From: Gemmatimonadales bacterium
GTDB taxonomy: Bacteria; Gemmatimonadota; Gemmatimonadetes; Gemmatimonadales; GWC2-71-9
Reading direction: 5' to 3'
Length of the DNA: 6,653 nt
Assembly (NCBI GenBank): GCA_013813145.1
Contig: JACCSE010000524.1
Coordinates: 1 to 6,653 of the forward strand
Below, in pieces: positions 5,467 to 6,653 of the stretch. Both the position numbers and the translations under genes were made by a program. The notes under the pieces were generated by a model that worked only from the letters and a program-made list of their open reading frames with translations, ran no database searches and was not told where the DNA came from. Within the stretch, counting starts at the first letter, position 1. Each line of letters starts with the position of its first letter.

Positions 5467-6604
5467 GACCCGGCTCCTGCTGGTCGGGGCGGGGCACGTT
5501 CATCTCGAGATCCTCCGCCGGATCATCGTGGAGCGGCCCCGGGAGCTGGACGCGACGATCGTGTCGCTGGAGGAACGGCACTTCTACTCGGGCATGACGC
5601 CGGGCTATCTCGCGGGCCAGTACTCGGTGGACGACATCAGCTCGAACGTGCCCGCGATCGCCAGGCGGGCCGGCGCGGAGTGCGTGATCGGCTGCGCGGT
5701 CCGCCTCGACCCCGCGGCGCGAACCGTGGCGCTCCAGGATGGCCGCACCATCCCTTACGACCTGGTGTCGCTGAATATCGGGTCGCTGCTCGCGGGGTCG
5801 GATGGGCCGGCCTCACGGCACGCCGAGCGGATCAAACCGCTGCATCGGGCCGCGCAGCTCAAGGACCGGCTCGAGGTCCTGGCCGTCGGGAGTCGGGACC
5901 GGGCGGCGCGCATCGTGGTGATCGGTGCCGGTGCCGGCGGAGTAGAAGTGGCGTGCGCGTCCGCGGCCATGATGGACCGGGCCGGGCGGCCGCGGGAGGT
6001 GACGATCGTTGACCGGGGCGACCGGATCCTGACCGGATACGGGAAGCGCTTTCAAAGTCTGGCGGAACGCGCCCTCGAGCAGCTCGGCATCCGGCGAAGG
6101 CTCGGGGGACGTGTGGCAGCCGTCGAGGCCAGTCGGGTTGCGCTCGAGGGTGGTGATTCGCTCCCGAGTGACCTCGCAATCTGGCTCACCGGACCCCAGG
6201 GTGCCGGTCTGCTCGCCGCATCCGGGCTCCCGGTCGAGCCGCGAGGGTTCCTCTGGACCGAGGACACGCTCCAAAGCGTCGCCGACCCACGGGTCTTCGC
6301 CGTGGGTGACTGCGGCACGCTGAAGCATCACCCGACCATCGCCAAGTCCGGCGTGTACGCCGTGCGCGAAGCCCCCGTCCTGTGGCACAATCTGCTCGCG
6401 ACCGTAAGGTGCGGACGACTCGCCGCCTACCGCCCGCAGCGAGATTTCCTCTCGATACTCAATACCGCCGACGGCCGGGCCCTTCTGCGCTACAAGGGAT
6501 TCAATTCGTGGAGCCGCTGGGCGTGGCGCCTGAAGGACCGGATCGATCGGGGGTTCATGCGGAAGTATCGGCGACTGGGGGAGCAGGGGGCGGGTGATCG
6601 CTAA
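5453..6604 (+). CDS. FAD/NAD(P)-binding oxidoreductase, SelD-N-terminal-like (TIGR03169-type)
   Basis: A 383-residue flavoprotein of the pyridine nucleotide-disulfide oxidoreductase fold. Residues 5-21 hold the FAD-binding Rossmann start TRLLLVGAGHVHLEILRRI, with the G-x-G-H-x-H variant typical of this subgroup; 43-57 read HFYSGMTPGYLAGQY, another subgroup signature; 154-167 are the NAD(P) motif IVVIGAGAGGVEVA; 281-288 VFAVGDCG contacts the flavin; 300-308 GVYAVREAP and the end KDRIDRGFMRKYR (361-373) complete the family pattern. There is no redox-active CxxC, so it is not a disulfide reductase; type II NADH dehydrogenase-like electron transfer to a quinone or another acceptor is the usual guess. 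The family resembles the N-terminal half of some selenide water dikinase (SelD) fusions, but no selD is visible here. The start GTG 5453 lies inside the upstream gene and places the Rossmann motif at the N-terminus; no other start fits. Translation is probably coupled to the membrane protein. Stop TAA 6602-6604. Confidence 0.88.
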   Translation: MSPGRTRLLLVGAGHVHLEILRRIIVERPRELDATIVSLEERHFYSGMTPGYLAGQYSVDDISSNVPAIARRAGAECVIGCAVRLDPAARTVALQDGRTIPYDLVSLNIGSLLAGSDGPASRHAERIKPLHRAAQLKDRLEVLAVGSRDRAARIVVIGAGAGGVEVACASAAMMDRAGRPREVTIVDRGDRILTGYGKRFQSLAERALEQLGIRRRLGGRVAAVEASRVALEGGDSLPSDLAIWLTGPQGAGLLAASGLPVEPRGFLWTEDTLQSVADPRVFAVGDCGTLKHHPTIAKSGVYAVREAPVLWHNLLATVRCGRLAAYRPQRDFLSILNTADGRALLRYKGFNSWSRWAWRLKDRIDRGFMRKYRRLGEQGAGDR

Positions 6605-6629
6605 GCCGGCACGCTGACCGTAAGACTGC

Positions 6630-6653
6630 TGTCACCCTGAGCGAAGCGAAGGG
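6630..6653. repeat. Left part of a second copy of the palindromic intergenic repeat (cut by window end)
   Basis: From 6630 the sequence tgtcaccctgagcgaagcga continues to the window end and matches 4728-4751 except for one missing A. It lies 26 bases after the oxidoreductase stop, again at a gene end. The right arm would be outside the window. Confidence 0.75.

Overview
The window is GC-rich and every gene I can support reads on the + strand. The best guess for the source is Gemmatimonadota or a related soil bacterium. This rests on recognising the S1 N-terminus and a palindromic intergenic repeat containing gtcaccctgagcgaagcg; it was not checked against a database.

Positions 1-1090 hold two tandem, related ferritin-like genes (Ferritin_2 type). 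The first is cut by the window edge. The second overlaps it by 4 bases (ATGA) and carries a strong ribosome binding site. The second gene appears to contain a frameshift near 357-362, in the h-region of a Tat-like signal peptide; the ferritin domain itself lies intact downstream. The pair ends at a very strong hairpin terminator.

Positions 1091-2480 hold a single exported protein with an uncharacterised N-terminal domain joined to a C-terminal DUF4142 (also ferritin-like) domain. It is preceded by a 12-bp perfect palindrome and followed by a textbook terminator. Three four-helix, ferritin-superfamily proteins thus sit in a row, which suggests an envelope or stress theme, but their functions are not established.

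Positions 2481-3010 have no intact gene. Inside is the decayed C-terminal part of a response-regulator receiver domain, broken by a frameshift, followed by the leader of rpsA with a small hairpin.

Positions 3011-4720 encode ribosomal protein S1 (rpsA) with six S1 domains. A long imperfect palindrome follows it, and the start of another copy of the same repeat is seen at the window's right edge.

Positions 4861-6604 are a two-gene operon with a 14-base overlap. It encodes an uncharacterised six-helix membrane protein and an FAD/NAD(P)-binding oxidoreductase of the kind related to the N-terminal half of SelD fusion proteins (TIGR03169-like, distantly type II NADH dehydrogenase-like). The pair is the best candidate here for an undescribed functional unit, possibly a membrane-linked redox module.
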